Source of the DNA: Ancylobacter sp. TS-1 | Lineage (GTDB): Bacteria > Pseudomonadota > Alphaproteobacteria > Rhizobiales > Xanthobacteraceae | Direction of reading: 5' to 3' | Length of the DNA: 64,000 bases | Assembly (NCBI RefSeq): GCF_009223885.1 | Contig: NZ_CP045144.1 | Span: 3,460,001 to 3,524,000 of the forward strand | Part shown: piece after piece, positions 25,817 to 36,256 of the stretch | How the letters are laid out: each line of letters opens with the position of its first letter | Numbering within the stretch: position 1 is the stretch's first letter | Translations under genes and position numbers: made by a program | Notes under the pieces: generated by a model | Told to the model about the DNA's origin: nothing | The model's database searches: none | The model's input: only the letters and a program-made list of their open reading frames with translations

Positions 25817-26596
25817 ATGGCTCAGGACACTTTGGCCGATGGCGGCCGCAGCGACACCCATTTCGGCTTTCGGACCGTGCCGCTGGACGACAAGCAGCGC
25901 ATGGTCGACGAGGTGTTCCACTCGGTCGCGCGTCGCTACGACCTGATGAACGACCTGATGTCGCTCGGCCTGCACCGGGCGTGGAAGGACCTGCTGGTTT
26001 CGCGCCTGCGTCCGCCGCGCAATGACCGGCCGTTCCACCTGCTGGACGTGGCGGGCGGCACCGGCGACGTCTCCTTCCGCACCGTCGAGGCGGGCGGGCC
26101 GGCGACCCGCGCCACCGTCGCCGACATCAATGGCGGCATGCTGGCGGTGGGCCGCGAGCGCGCGAGCGCGCTCGGTCTGGCCGACCGGGTGGAGTTCGTC
26201 GAGGCGAATGCCGAATCGCTGCCCTTTCCCGACCGGAGCTTCGATGCCGCCACCGTCGCCTTCGGCATCCGCAACGTGCCGCGCATGGACAAGGCGCTGT
26301 CCGAGATGCGCCGGGTGCTGAAGCCCGGCGGCAAGTGCTTCGTGCTGGAATTCTCGCGCGTCGACGTGCCGGTGCTCGATGCGATCTACGACGCCTATTC
26401 GTTCAAGCTGATCCCCGGCATGGGCAAGCTTGTCACCGGCGACGCCGATTCCTACCAGTACCTCGTCGAATCGATCCGCAAGTTCCCGGCGCCGGAAGTG
26501 TTCGCGGAGATGATGCGGACGGCGGGATTGCAGCGCGTCGCCTGGACGCCGCTCACCGGCGGCGTCGTCGCGCTGCATTCCGGCGTGCGGATCTAG
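25817..26596 (+). CDS. ubiE: bifunctional demethylmenaquinone/2-methoxy-6-polyprenyl-benzoquinol methyltransferase
   Basis: A 259-residue SAM methyltransferase. Motif I is [12 protein letters not shown]; the family signatures [13 protein letters not shown] and F-G-I-R-N-V are present; the end [11 protein letters not shown] matches in form (here [11 protein letters not shown]). It makes the C-methylation step of ubiquinone synthesis. ubiB follows four bases later, a conserved pair in this group. Confidence 0.97.
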   Translation: MAQDTLADGGRSDTHFGFRTVPLDDKQRMVDEVFHSVARRYDLMNDLMSLGLHRAWKDLLVSRLRPPRNDRPFHLLDVAGGTGDVSFRTVEAGGPATRATVADINGGMLAVGRERASALGLADRVEFVEANAESLPFPDRSFDAATVAFGIRNVPRMDKALSEMRRVLKPGGKCFVLEFSRVDVPVLDAIYDAYSFKLIPGMGKLVTGDADSYQYLVESIRKFPAPEVFAEMMRTAGLQRVAWTPLTGGVVALHSGVRI

Positions 26597-26600
26597 CGGC

Positions 26601-28169
26601 GTGGCCAGTCCCCTCGGCGATTATCTGCGTCTGGCGCGCGCCGGCTTCGTGCTGGCCCGCGAAGGCGTCGCCTCGCGCATCGACCCCGGCATGCGCCCGC
26701 CCGGCTCCGAGCCGCTTTTCTCGGTGGCGCGGCTGATCGAGCGGCGCGGCCCCGCCTCCAGCGCCGCCCGCCTCGGCGCGGCGCTGTCCCGGCTCGGCCC
26801 GTCCTATGTGAAGCTCGGCCAGTTCCTCGCCACTCGCCCCGACGTGGTGGGCGCGCAGATGGCGCGCGACCTCGAACTGCTGCAGGACCGCATGCCGCCG
26901 TTCCCGCAGGAGGTGGCCGAGGCGACCATCGCCCGCAATTTCGACCGGCCGGCCAGCGCCGTCTATGCCCGCCTCGGCCCGCCGCTGGCGGCGGCCTCCA
27001 TCGCGCAGGTGCACCAGGGCGAGGTGGTCGATCCCGACGGCACGGTGCATCGCGTCGCGGTGAAGGTGCTGCGCCCGGACGTGCAGCGCCGCTTCCGCAT
27101 CGACCTGTCGTCCTTCTACCGGGCGGCCCGGCTCGGCGAGAGCGTCACGCCCGAGGGCAGGCGCCTGCGGCTCGTCGCCGTGGTCGACACGCTCGCCCGC
27201 TCGGTGACGATGGAGATGGACCTGCGGCTGGAGGCGGCCGCGCTCTCCGAACTGGCGCAGAACACCGGCGAGGACGACGAGTTCCGCGTGCCGGCGGTCG
27301 ACTGGGACCGCACCGGGCGCGAGGTGCTGACCACCGAGTGGATCGACGGCATCAAGCTGAACGATCTCGACGCCCTGCGCGCCGCCGGCCACGACCTGCC
27401 GCGCCTCGGGCGCATCGTCATGCAGTCCTTCCTGCGCCACGCGCTGCGCGACGGCTTCTTCCACGCCGACATGCACCCGGGAAACCTGTTCGTCGATGCC
27501 GACGGCCGGCTGGTGGCGGTGGATTTCGGCATCATGGGCCGGCTCGGCCCGAAGGAGCGGCGTTTCCTCGCCGAAATCCTGTTCGGCTTCATCACCCGCG
27601 ACTGGCTGCGCACCGCGCAGGTGCATTTCGAAGCCGGCTATGTGCCGCCCCATCATTCGGTGGAGGATTTCGCCCAGGCGATCCGCGCCATCGGCGAGCC
27701 GATTCATTCGCGCCGCGCCGACCAGATCTCCATGGCCAAGCTGCTCACCTTGTTGTTCGAGGTGACGGCGCTGTTCGACATGAAGACGCGTCCCGAGCTG
27801 CTGCTGCTGCAGAAGACCATGGTCGTCGTGGAGGGCGTCGCCCGCAATCTCGATCCCCAGCTCGACATGTGGAAGACCGCCGAGCCGGTGGTACGGACGT
27901 GGATCGAGCGCAATCTCGGCCCCGCCGGGCGCATCGAGGAGGCGGCGGCCGGCGTCGGCGCGCTCGGCCGCTCGCTGCAGGCGCTGCCGGAGCTGATCGC
28001 CCAGGGCCAGCGCATCGCCGCCCAGCTCGACCTCGCCACCCGCGACGGGCTCGCCCTGTCGCCCGAGACCACCGAGGCCATCGGCCGCGCCGAGGGGCGC
28101 GGCAATCGCTGGATGACGATCGGCCTGTGGGTGATCGCCGGCCTGCTGGCGGGGCATCTGCTGTTCTGA
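26601..28169 (+). CDS. ubiB: ubiquinone biosynthesis atypical kinase/ATPase UbiB
   Basis: A 522-residue ABC1/ADCK-family protein. The hallmark K-L-G-Q-F (KxGQ) lies in V-K-L-G-Q-F-L-A-T-R-P-D, the Ala-rich loop is A-A-A-S-I-A-Q-V-H, the catalytic loop H-A-D-M-H-P-G-N-L-F and the metal motif V-D-F-G-I-M-G. One hydrophobic segment ends the protein (membrane anchor). It supports the ubiquinone hydroxylation complex. The start is GTG just after ubiE. Confidence 0.96.
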   Translation: MASPLGDYLRLARAGFVLAREGVASRIDPGMRPPGSEPLFSVARLIERRGPASSAARLGAALSRLGPSYVKLGQFLATRPDVVGAQMARDLELLQDRMPPFPQEVAEATIARNFDRPASAVYARLGPPLAAASIAQVHQGEVVDPDGTVHRVAVKVLRPDVQRRFRIDLSSFYRAARLGESVTPEGRRLRLVAVVDTLARSVTMEMDLRLEAAALSELAQNTGEDDEFRVPAVDWDRTGREVLTTEWIDGIKLNDLDALRAAGHDLPRLGRIVMQSFLRHALRDGFFHADMHPGNLFVDADGRLVAVDFGIMGRLGPKERRFLAEILFGFITRDWLRTAQVHFEAGYVPPHHSVEDFAQAIRAIGEPIHSRRADQISMAKLLTLLFEVTALFDMKTRPELLLLQKTMVVVEGVARNLDPQLDMWKTAEPVVRTWIERNLGPAGRIEEAAAGVGALGRSLQALPELIAQGQRIAAQLDLATRDGLALSPETTEAIGRAEGRGNRWMTIGLWVIAGLLAGHLLF

Positions 28170-28184
28170 GGGGGAGGCGCTGCG

Positions 28185-28406
28185 ATGAGCCTCGTTCACA
28201 ATGAGCGGACGAAGCTGTCCGCGACGTTTCTGAACGGCGTTGCCATTGCCGTGATGGCCGTCGGCGGGCTTGGTCCGGTCGTGTCGGTGCTGAACGGTGG
28301 CGCCGCACCTGTGCTGGGTATCGCCGCCGTCAGCGTGATTTGCCTCGTGGGCAGCATCGCCCTACATTTCCTTGCGAGGCGTCTCCTCGGGAGTCTCTTG
28401 CCATGA
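28185..28406 (+). CDS. small two-helix membrane protein, unknown function
   Basis: A 73-residue protein with GGAGG 7 bases before the ATG. Residues about 14-36 and 42-65 are hydrophobic helices; the N-terminus is polar and the C-terminus basic. It starts 15 bases after ubiB and its stop overlaps the start of the next small gene (ATGA). I do not recognise the family. Translation signals and coupling make it likely to be real. Confidence 0.6.
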   Translation: MSLVHNERTKLSATFLNGVAIAVMAVGGLGPVVSVLNGGAAPVLGIAAVSVICLVGSIALHFLARRLLGSLLP

Positions 28407-28522
28407 CCACAGCGGACTTCCTGCTGCTGCTGATCATGCCGGTCGGCGCCCTTGTCGTCGGCGGCATCGTCTATCTGGTCGCTTCGCGCGGCCATCATCC
28501 CCACGCCGGTCCGGCCGAATGA
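28403..28522 (+). CDS. 39-aa single-helix membrane peptide
   Basis: A 39-residue peptide starting M-T-T-A-D-F-L-L-L-L-I-M-P with one transmembrane helix to about residue 27 and a His-containing polar tail (R-G-H-H-P-H-A-G-P-A-E). It overlaps the stop of the preceding small gene by four bases. No family recognised. Coupled translation downstream of ubiB-orf suggests a small subunit or regulator of a membrane process. Confidence 0.5.
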   Translation: MTTADFLLLLIMPVGALVVGGIVYLVASRGHHPHAGPAE

Positions 28523-28611
28523 TTTCGCTTCCTCGCCCGGCCGCCTCTGGGCTGCGCCGCGCGGCTGAGCTATAGGCCACGCAGGCAAGAAGAAGGCGCA
28601 GGCTCACCCGC

Positions 28612-29841
28612 ATGCTCGCCGGCAAGCGCATCCTGCTCGTGATAGGCGGCGGCATCGCCGCCTATAAGAGCCTCGACCTGATCCGCCGGCTCAAGGAGCG
28701 CGGCGCGTCGGTGCGCGTCGTCATGACCGGCGCCGCCCAGCATTTCGTCACCCCGCTCGCCGCCGGCGCGCTCAGCCATGACCGTGTCTTCACCGAGCTG
28801 TTCGACCGCGAGGCCGAGCACGATATCGGCCACATCCGCCTCTCGCGCGAGGCCGACCTGCTTGTCGTCGCGCCGGCCACCGCCGATCTGATGGCGAAGA
28901 TGGCAAACGGGCTGGCCGACGACCTCGCCTCCGCCGTGCTGCTGGCGAGCACGCGGCCGATCCTGCTCGCCCCGGCGATGAACCCGGCGATGTGGGCCAA
29001 CCCCGCCACGCGCCGCAACGCCGGGCGCCTTTCGGCCGACGGCATCGCCTTTGTCGGCCCCAATGCCGGCGCCATGGCCGAGCGCGGCGAGGATGGGGCG
29101 GGCCGCATGGCCGAGCCGCTGGAAATCGTCGCCGCCATCGAGGGCCTGCTGGTGCCTTCCGGCCCGCTGAAGGGCCGGCACCTGCTCGTCACCTCCGGTC
29201 CGACCCATGAGCCGATCGACCCGGTGCGCTACATCGCCAACCGTTCCTCCGGCAAGCAGGGCCACGCCATCGCCGCCGCCGCCGCCCGCGCGGGGGCGCA
29301 GGTCACGCTGGTCTCCGGCCCGGTGAGCCTGCCCGATCCCGCCGGCGTCGATGTCCGCCATGTCGAGAGCGCGCGCGAGATGCTGGCGGCGGTGGAAGCC
29401 GCGCTGCCGGCGGACGCGGCCGTCTTCGCCGCCGCCGTCGCCGACTGGCGCGCCGCCAGCGAGGCGGGCGAGAAGATGAAGAAGGACGGCGGCGCCCTGC
29501 CGCCGCTGGCCCTCACCGAGAACCCGGACATCCTGGCCACCATCGCGCATCTGTCCAACCGGCGTCCGCGCCTCGTCGTCGGTTTCGCGGCGGAGACGCA
29601 GAACGTGGTCGCCTATGCGCAGGCCAAGCGCGCCCGCAAGGGCTGCGACTGGATCGTCGCCAACGACGTCTCCCAGCGCAGCGGCATCCCCGGCGGCGTC
29701 ATGGGCGGCGACAGCAACGAGGTCCATCTCATCACCGGCGAGGGCGTCGAGCACTGGCCGCCGGCCTCCAAGGCCGAACTTGCCGAGCGCCTCGTCGGCC
29801 GCATCGCCGCCGCCCTCGGCCCGCGGGAGGCTGCGCCGTGA
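28612..29841 (+). CDS. coaBC: bifunctional phosphopantothenoylcysteine decarboxylase / phosphopantothenate-cysteine ligase
   Basis: A 409-residue fused enzyme of coenzyme A synthesis. The N-terminal CoaC flavoprotein has [19 protein letters not shown] and P-A-M-N-P-A-M-W; the C-terminal CoaB has [21 protein letters not shown] and a K-M-K-K-D motif. It turns phosphopantothenate plus cysteine into phosphopantetheine. It overlaps dut by four bases. Confidence 0.97.
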   Translation: MLAGKRILLVIGGGIAAYKSLDLIRRLKERGASVRVVMTGAAQHFVTPLAAGALSHDRVFTELFDREAEHDIGHIRLSREADLLVVAPATADLMAKMANGLADDLASAVLLASTRPILLAPAMNPAMWANPATRRNAGRLSADGIAFVGPNAGAMAERGEDGAGRMAEPLEIVAAIEGLLVPSGPLKGRHLLVTSGPTHEPIDPVRYIANRSSGKQGHAIAAAAARAGAQVTLVSGPVSLPDPAGVDVRHVESAREMLAAVEAALPADAAVFAAAVADWRAASEAGEKMKKDGGALPPLALTENPDILATIAHLSNRRPRLVVGFAAETQNVVAYAQAKRARKGCDWIVANDVSQRSGIPGGVMGGDSNEVHLITGEGVEHWPPASKAELAERLVGRIAAALGPREAAP

Positions 29842-30311
29842 GCCTTGAGGTTTCCGTCGTGGTGCTGCCGCATGGCGAGGGCCTGCCGCTGCCGGCCTAT
29901 GCGACACTGGGCTCGGCCGGGCTCGACCTGATCGCCGCTCTGCCCGAGGGCGAACCGCTGATCCTCGCCCCGCTCGCCCGCGCGGCGGTGCCGACGGGGC
30001 TGTGCATCGCTCTGCCGGAAGGTTACGAGGCGCAGGTGCGGCCGCGCTCGGGCCTCGCGCTCAAGCAGGGGCTGACCGTGCTCAACGCGCCCGGCACGGT
30101 CGATTCCGACTATCGCGGCGAGGTGAAGGTGCTCCTCGTCAATCTGAGCGACGCGCCCGTCGTGCTGGAGCGCGGCCAGCGCATCGCGCAGATGGTGGTG
30201 GCCCCCGTCACCCGGATTCATCTGACCGAAGCCGGTAGTTTAACTGAAACAACACGGGGTGATGGTGGATTCGGTTCGACGGGGCTCGACGGCCGGCAAA
30301 TATCGCGCTAG
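29838..30311 (+). CDS. dut: dUTP diphosphatase
   Basis: A 157-residue trimeric dUTPase. All five motifs are visible: [30 protein letters not shown] and the C-terminal [10 protein letters not shown]. It hydrolyses dUTP to dUMP, keeping uracil out of DNA. The start overlaps the coaBC stop; the coaBC-dut order is common in Rhizobiales. Confidence 0.97.
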   Translation: MSLEVSVVVLPHGEGLPLPAYATLGSAGLDLIAALPEGEPLILAPLARAAVPTGLCIALPEGYEAQVRPRSGLALKQGLTVLNAPGTVDSDYRGEVKVLLVNLSDAPVVLERGQRIAQMVVAPVTRIHLTEAGSLTETTRGDGGFGSTGLDGRQISR

Positions 30312-30320
30312 CCAAGTGGC

Positions 30321-30764
30321 ATGCCGCGTCTGTCCGACAAGAGTCTTCTCGCCATCGCCGCCGTCGTCGACGTCGCGCTGCATGCCCGTGGCATGCCGGT
30401 CGCGGCCAAGGCACTGGCCGCCCGTCACGATCTGCCGCCGCGCCATCTGGAGCCGGTCCTGCAGGCCCTGGTCCATGCCGGCGTGCTCAAGGGCGTGCGG
30501 GGGCCGCGCGGGGGCTATGAACTGGCGCGCGAGCGGCGGCGCATCACCGTCGCCGAGGTGGTTCGCGTCGTCGAGGCGGAGAGCGACGCGGCACTCGACG
30601 GCTTCCCGCCCATCGTGCACGACATCGTGCAGCCCGCCGTCGCCGAGGCGGAGCGCGCCTTCGAGGCGGCGCTCGACGCGGTGACGGTCGAGGACCTGTG
30701 CCGCTCGGCGGCGCAGAACACGCTGCGCAAGGGTCTGCCCGAGGGTATAGATTTTACAATTTGA
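30321..30764 (+). CDS. Rrf2 family transcriptional regulator
   Basis: A 147-residue winged-helix protein of the Rrf2 family (A-L-H-A-R-G, L-P-P-R-H-L-E-P-V-L-Q-A-L, V-R-G-P-R-G-G-Y-E-L-A). It has only one cysteine (near residue 130), so the three-cysteine cluster site of IscR/NsrR is absent. It sits 9 bases after dut and directly before cysK, which suggests a CymR-like role in cysteine control. The link is inferred from position. Confidence 0.88.
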   Translation: MPRLSDKSLLAIAAVVDVALHARGMPVAAKALAARHDLPPRHLEPVLQALVHAGVLKGVRGPRGGYELARERRRITVAEVVRVVEAESDAALDGFPPIVHDIVQPAVAEAERAFEAALDAVTVEDLCRSAAQNTLRKGLPEGIDFTI

Positions 30765-30812
30765 TTTTGTTTATATTTTGCTTTCTCGACTTGATCTCGT
30801 GAATATGCTACC
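30765..30812 (+). promoter_or_regulatory. AT-rich putative promoter/operator of cysK
   Basis: A sharp AT-rich block in a GC-rich window, just past the Rrf2 stop and about 80 bases before cysK. A TATGCT (30804-30809) could be a -10 box; no clean -35 is seen at the right distance. The T-rich run could also be an Rrf2 binding site. Confidence 0.45.
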
Positions 30813-30888
30813 GGACCCGGCGAAAATCGTCCGCCAATAAAGGGGCCGGGGCGCCCGATGCCCGGCTCCGCTCATGCTGGAGACACCC

Positions 30889-31854
<966 letters not shown>

Positions 31855-31989
31855 GCCCAAGATCGCCCTGCGGTGCGGCGGCCCTTCTAGTGCGACTCCG
31901 GCTTGGGTAAAGTCTCGGTGATTCGGTGTGCGCCCGTGAGGGCGCCGCCAGCCGGGGGACGGCGGTCGGCAAGGGGGAGGCGGGCGCGG

Positions 31990-34557
31990 ATGGCGCATCC
32001 GGCCGGCATGGGCGGAGACGGGGACGAGGCAGGCCGTGCGGCGTCCGCGCGGCGCCTGCGTCGGCTCCTCCGCCCCACGGTCGCGGCTCCCCTTTCCTTG
32101 CCCGCGACGCTGCTCGCCCTGGGGTTTTCCGCCGTCGGCTCGTCGCCAGCCCGGGCGGAGACCCGCCTGCCGGCCTTCGCCTCCGACGCCTTCGCCGTGC
32201 TGGCGACGCAGGACCCCAGCGCGCTGATCGGCCTGGCGCTGGTCGTCGGCCTCATCGTCTTCGCCACCACGACCGCCATCGTCCATCTGCGCTTCCGGCG
32301 CCAGTCGCTGCGCCGCGAGGCCGAGGCGTTCGGCGAGATTTCCCGGCTCGAATCCCAGATCGAGGAAGCGCGCGCGCTGCTGATGGCGGAGCCGCAGATC
32401 GTCGTGGTCTGGCGCGATCCGGCCGCCGATCCCGAGATCATCGGCAACACCCCGGCCTTCACCGGCGTCGCCGCGCCCTCGCGCATCCTCGCCTTCGGAG
32501 CCTGGCTGACGCCCGGTTCGGCGCGCGAGATCGAGGCGGCGGTGGACCGGCTGCGGGCGCGCGGCACGCCGCTCGCCGCCACGCTCGCCACCCAGGACGG
32601 ACGCTTCGTCGAGGCGGATGGGCGGCCGGTCGGCGCTGCGGTGGTGCTGCGCCTGCGCGACATTACCGGCGTGCGGCTCGACCAGGCGCAGCTCCAGGAG
32701 GCCTATCGGGCGCTCGGCGAGGAAAGCTCGGCGCTGCGCACCCTGCTCGACGCGCTGCCCGCGCCGGTGTGGGTCGGCCGCGAGGATGGCCGGCTGCGCT
32801 GGAGCAACGCGGCCTATGCGCATGCGGTGGAGGCGCGCGACGGGCAGGACGCCGCTTCCCGCGACCTGTTCCTGCTCGACCGGCAGAGCCGCGAGCAGGC
32901 GCAGCAGGCGCACGGTGCCGCCATGCCCTTCAAGGCCCGCCTGCCGGTGGTGGTGGCCGGCACGCGCCGGGTGCTGGACGTGCTGGAAGTGCCGACCGGC
33001 GGCGGCGCGGCGGGCATCGCGCTCGACGCCACCGAGGCGGAGAGCGTGCGGGCCGAACTCGCCCATGTCGTCGGCGCGCACCGGCGCACGCTCGACCAGC
33101 TCGCCACGGCGGTCGCCATCTTCGGCGCCGACCGGCGGCTGGTCTTCCACAACGCCGCCTACGCCAGCCTGTTCGACCTCGACCCCTCCTTCCTCGACGA
33201 CCGGCCCGACGACGGCACCGTGCTCGACCGGCTGCGCGCCGCCCGCCGCCTGCCGGAGCAGGCCGATTTCCGCGTCTGGCGCGAGGACCTGCACTCTGCC
33301 TACCGCGCCATCGAGCCGCGCGAGCACTGGTGGCACCTGCCGGGCGGGCGCACGCTGCGCGTGGTCACGACCCCCAATCCCGAAGGCGGCGTGACCTATC
33401 TGTTCGACGAGGTGACGGAACGCCTCGCGCTGGAGAGCCGCTACAACTCGCTGACCCGCATCCAGAGCGAGACGCTGGACGCGCTGGCCGAGGCGGTGGC
33501 GGTGTTCGGCAGCGACGGGCGGCTCGGCCTGTTCAATTCGGCCTTCCGCCAGCTTTGGCACCTCGACACGGCCATGCTCGACGCCCGGCCCCATATCGAC
33601 ACCGTGGCGCAGGCCTGCCGCCGGCTCACCGCCGATGCTTCCGTGTGGACGAAGCTCAGTGCCGCCGTCACCGGCATCGAGGCGCGGATGCCGACCGATT
33701 TCCGCATGGAGCGCAACGACGGCACCGTTCTCGACGGCTCGACCCAGCCGCTGCCCGATGGCGGAACGCTGGTGACGCTGCGCGACGTGACCGACAGCGC
33801 CCAGGTCGAGCGCGCGCTGGTGGAGCGCAACGACGCGCTGGTCGCCGCCGACCATCTCAAGAGCACCTTCGTCAGCCATGTCTCCTACGAGCTGCGCTCG
33901 CCGCTGACCACGATCATCGGCTTCGCCCAGCTGCTCGACGACACCGGCATCGGCCCGCTCAATCCCAAGCAGCGCGCCTATGTGAACCACATCACAGAGA
34001 GCAGCGCGGCGCTGCTGGCGATCATCAACGACATTCTCGACCTCGCCACCATCGACGCCGGTGCGATGACGCTCGACCTTGCCGAGGTGGATGTGCGCGC
34101 CGCCATGGAAGCGGCGGCCGAGGGCGTGCGCGACCGTCTGGCGGAAGGCGGCATCCGCCTGTCCATCGAGTTGCAGAACGCCGCCGGCAGCTTCCGCGCC
34201 GATGCCAAGCGGGTGCGGCAGATCCTCTACAACCTGCTCTCCAACGCGGTCGGCTTCACGCCCGAGGGGTCCACCGTGACGCTCTCGGCCGAGCGGCACG
34301 AGGACAAGGTGGTGTTCCGCGTGCGCGACCTCGGGCCGGGCATCCCGCCGGAGATCGGCGCCCGGGTGTTCGACCGCTTCGAGAGCCACACGGCGGGCTC
34401 GCGCCATCGCGGCGTCGGGCTCGGCCTGTCGATCGTCCGCTCGCTGGTGGCGCTGCATGGCGGCACGGTGAGCATCGGTCCCGCGCAGGGCGGCGGCACG
34501 CTCGTCACCTGCACTTTCCCGCTGGAAGCCGGCGCCAGCCGCGACGCGGCGGAGTAG
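31990..34557 (+). CDS. divL: DivL-like PAS pseudo-histidine kinase (Tyr in place of His)
   Basis: An 855-residue membrane protein. A basic N-terminus and hydrophobic stretch come first, a transmembrane helix lies at about residues 76-96, then PAS-like segments around 250-340, 360-470 and 490-600, a dimerisation helix and a HATPase domain with N-box L-L-S-N-A-V-G-F-T, G1 R-D-L-G-P-G-I-P and G2 G-V-G-L-G-L-S-I-V. The H-box reads H-V-S-Y-E-L-R-S-P-L-T, so the phospho-acceptor is Tyr633, the defining trait of DivL. In Caulobacter DivL tunes the kinase CckA and so CtrA. It precedes tsaE as in relatives. A start at 31903 is also possible. Confidence 0.85.
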   Translation: MAHPAGMGGDGDEAGRAASARRLRRLLRPTVAAPLSLPATLLALGFSAVGSSPARAETRLPAFASDAFAVLATQDPSALIGLALVVGLIVFATTTAIVHLRFRRQSLRREAEAFGEISRLESQIEEARALLMAEPQIVVVWRDPAADPEIIGNTPAFTGVAAPSRILAFGAWLTPGSAREIEAAVDRLRARGTPLAATLATQDGRFVEADGRPVGAAVVLRLRDITGVRLDQAQLQEAYRALGEESSALRTLLDALPAPVWVGREDGRLRWSNAAYAHAVEARDGQDAASRDLFLLDRQSREQAQQAHGAAMPFKARLPVVVAGTRRVLDVLEVPTGGGAAGIALDATEAESVRAELAHVVGAHRRTLDQLATAVAIFGADRRLVFHNAAYASLFDLDPSFLDDRPDDGTVLDRLRAARRLPEQADFRVWREDLHSAYRAIEPREHWWHLPGGRTLRVVTTPNPEGGVTYLFDEVTERLALESRYNSLTRIQSETLDALAEAVAVFGSDGRLGLFNSAFRQLWHLDTAMLDARPHIDTVAQACRRLTADASVWTKLSAAVTGIEARMPTDFRMERNDGTVLDGSTQPLPDGGTLVTLRDVTDSAQVERALVERNDALVAADHLKSTFVSHVSYELRSPLTTIIGFAQLLDDTGIGPLNPKQRAYVNHITESSAALLAIINDILDLATIDAGAMTLDLAEVDVRAAMEAAAEGVRDRLAEGGIRLSIELQNAAGSFRADAKRVRQILYNLLSNAVGFTPEGSTVTLSAERHEDKVVFRVRDLGPGIPPEIGARVFDRFESHTAGSRHRGVGLGLSIVRSLVALHGGTVSIGPAQGGGTLVTCTFPLEAGASRDAAE

Positions 34558-34561
34558 GGGC

Positions 34562-36256
34562 ATGATCGACAGCCGCAACACCGGCCCCGTCCCGACCAAC
34601 CCGGTAGCGCACTGGGACGTGACGCTGCCCGATGAGGCGGCCACCGGCCGGCTGGCCATGGACCTCGCCGCCATGCTGCGGCCGGGCGATCTGGTGACGC
34701 TCGACGGCGATCTCGGCGCCGGCAAGACGACGCTGGCGCGGGCGCTGATCCGCGAGCTGGCGGGCGACCCGGAACTCGAGGTTCCCAGCCCCACCTTCAC
34801 CCTGCTGCAAACCTACGACCTGCCGCGCCAGCGCGTGGTGCATGCCGACCTCTACCGTCTCGGCGACCCGTCCGAGCTCGACGAACTCGGCTGGTCGGAG
34901 CAGACCGACGGCGCGGTGACGCTGGTCGAATGGCCCGAGCGCGGCGGCATCGCGGTGCTTCAGCCGGATCGGCTGGAAGTGCACATCACCCTGCCGACCG
35001 GCGGTTCCGAGACGATGCGCCGGCTGCGCCTGTTCGGCTTCGGTCGGCTGGCCGGCGCGCTGTTCCGCATGAAGTCGATCCGCGCGCTGATCGACCAGAC
35101 CGGCTTCGGCCCGGCCCAGCGCCGCCATCTTCAGGGCGATGCCTCCAGCCGCAGCTATGAGCGCCTCATCGGCCCGCGCCGCAATGCCATACTGATGAAC
35201 GCCCCGCGCCGGCCGGACGGGCCGGCGGTGCGTGGCGGCAAGCCCTACAGCGCCATCGCCCATCTCGCCGAGGACGTGAAGCCCTTCGTCGCCATGGCGC
35301 GCGGCCTGCGCGAGCGTGGCTTCTCGGCCCCGGCCATCTATGGCGGCGACCTCGAGGCGGGGCTGCTGATCATCGAGGATCTCGGCGACGAGGGCGTGCT
35401 CGGCGGCACCCCGCCGGTGCCGCTGCCCGAGCGCTACGAGGCGGCGGTCGACGTGCTGGCGGCGCTGCACGTGCTGGACCTGCCGGCGAGCCTGCCGGTC
35501 GCGCCGGGCATCGAGCACCACATCCCGACCTATGACCTCGCCGCCCTGCTGATCGAGGCCGAGCTTCTGCTCGACTGGTATCTGCCCCATTGCGGCGTCT
35601 CGCTGGCCGCCGATGCCCGGCAGTCCTTCCGCCAGCTCTGGGCGGTGGCGCTCGGGCCGGCGCTGGCGCAGAAGAAGGTCTGGGTGCTGCGCGACTATCA
35701 TTCGCCGAACCTGATGTGGCTGCCCAATCGCGAGGGACTGGCCCGCATCGGTCTGCTCGATTTCCAGGACGCGGTGATGGGGCCGCCCGGCTACGATCTC
35801 GTCTCGCTCGGCCAGGACGCACGCATCGACGTGCCGGAATCGCTGGAACTCGCCTTGCTCGGGCGCTACGCCAAGGCGCGGCGCGAGGCCGATCCGACCT
35901 TCGACGTGCGCGGTTTCGCGGCTTCCTACGCGGTGATGGGCGCGCAGCGCGCCACCAAGATCCTCGGCATCTTCGCCCGGCTCAACCATCGCGACCGCAA
36001 GCCCGCCTATCTGCGCCACCTGCCGCGCATCTGGAACTATCTCCAGCGCTGTCTCGCCTTCACCGACCTCGAGGCGCTGGCGAGCTGGTACAAGGACCAC
36101 GTGCCGGCCCCCGAGGCGCGCCCGCGCTTCGAGGCGGGCGTGCGCGCGCCGCGGGCCGCCGCCCGCCCGGCCGCCCCCGCCGGCGCTCCACCGGCGCCTC
36201 CCGGCCCGACGACCGACGCGACGCCCGAAACGCCGAGAGAACCCGACCCCACATGA
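34562..36256 (+). CDS. fused TsaE tRNA-modification ATPase and AmgK-type sugar phosphotransferase
   Basis: A 564-residue two-domain protein. Residues about 18-150 are TsaE (Walker A G-D-L-G-A-G-K-T-T at 49-57, then P-S-P-T-F-T-L and H-A-D-L-Y-R-L), needed for threonylcarbamoyl-A37 tRNA modification. From about 170 to 520 is an aminoglycoside-phosphotransferase-like kinase of the AmgK group (R-D-Y-H-S-P-N-L and L-D-F-Q-D-A-V-M-G-P), which phosphorylates the anomeric carbon of MurNAc/GlcNAc in cell-wall recycling. A Pro/Ala-rich tail ends it. The stop overlaps the murU start, supporting the AmgK assignment. Joining two unrelated pathways in one chain is typical of some Rhizobiales. Confidence 0.92.
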   Translation: MIDSRNTGPVPTNPVAHWDVTLPDEAATGRLAMDLAAMLRPGDLVTLDGDLGAGKTTLARALIRELAGDPELEVPSPTFTLLQTYDLPRQRVVHADLYRLGDPSELDELGWSEQTDGAVTLVEWPERGGIAVLQPDRLEVHITLPTGGSETMRRLRLFGFGRLAGALFRMKSIRALIDQTGFGPAQRRHLQGDASSRSYERLIGPRRNAILMNAPRRPDGPAVRGGKPYSAIAHLAEDVKPFVAMARGLRERGFSAPAIYGGDLEAGLLIIEDLGDEGVLGGTPPVPLPERYEAAVDVLAALHVLDLPASLPVAPGIEHHIPTYDLAALLIEAELLLDWYLPHCGVSLAADARQSFRQLWAVALGPALAQKKVWVLRDYHSPNLMWLPNREGLARIGLLDFQDAVMGPPGYDLVSLGQDARIDVPESLELALLGRYAKARREADPTFDVRGFAASYAVMGAQRATKILGIFARLNHRDRKPAYLRHLPRIWNYLQRCLAFTDLEALASWYKDHVPAPEARPRFEAGVRAPRAAARPAAPAGAPPAPPGPTTDATPETPREPDPT

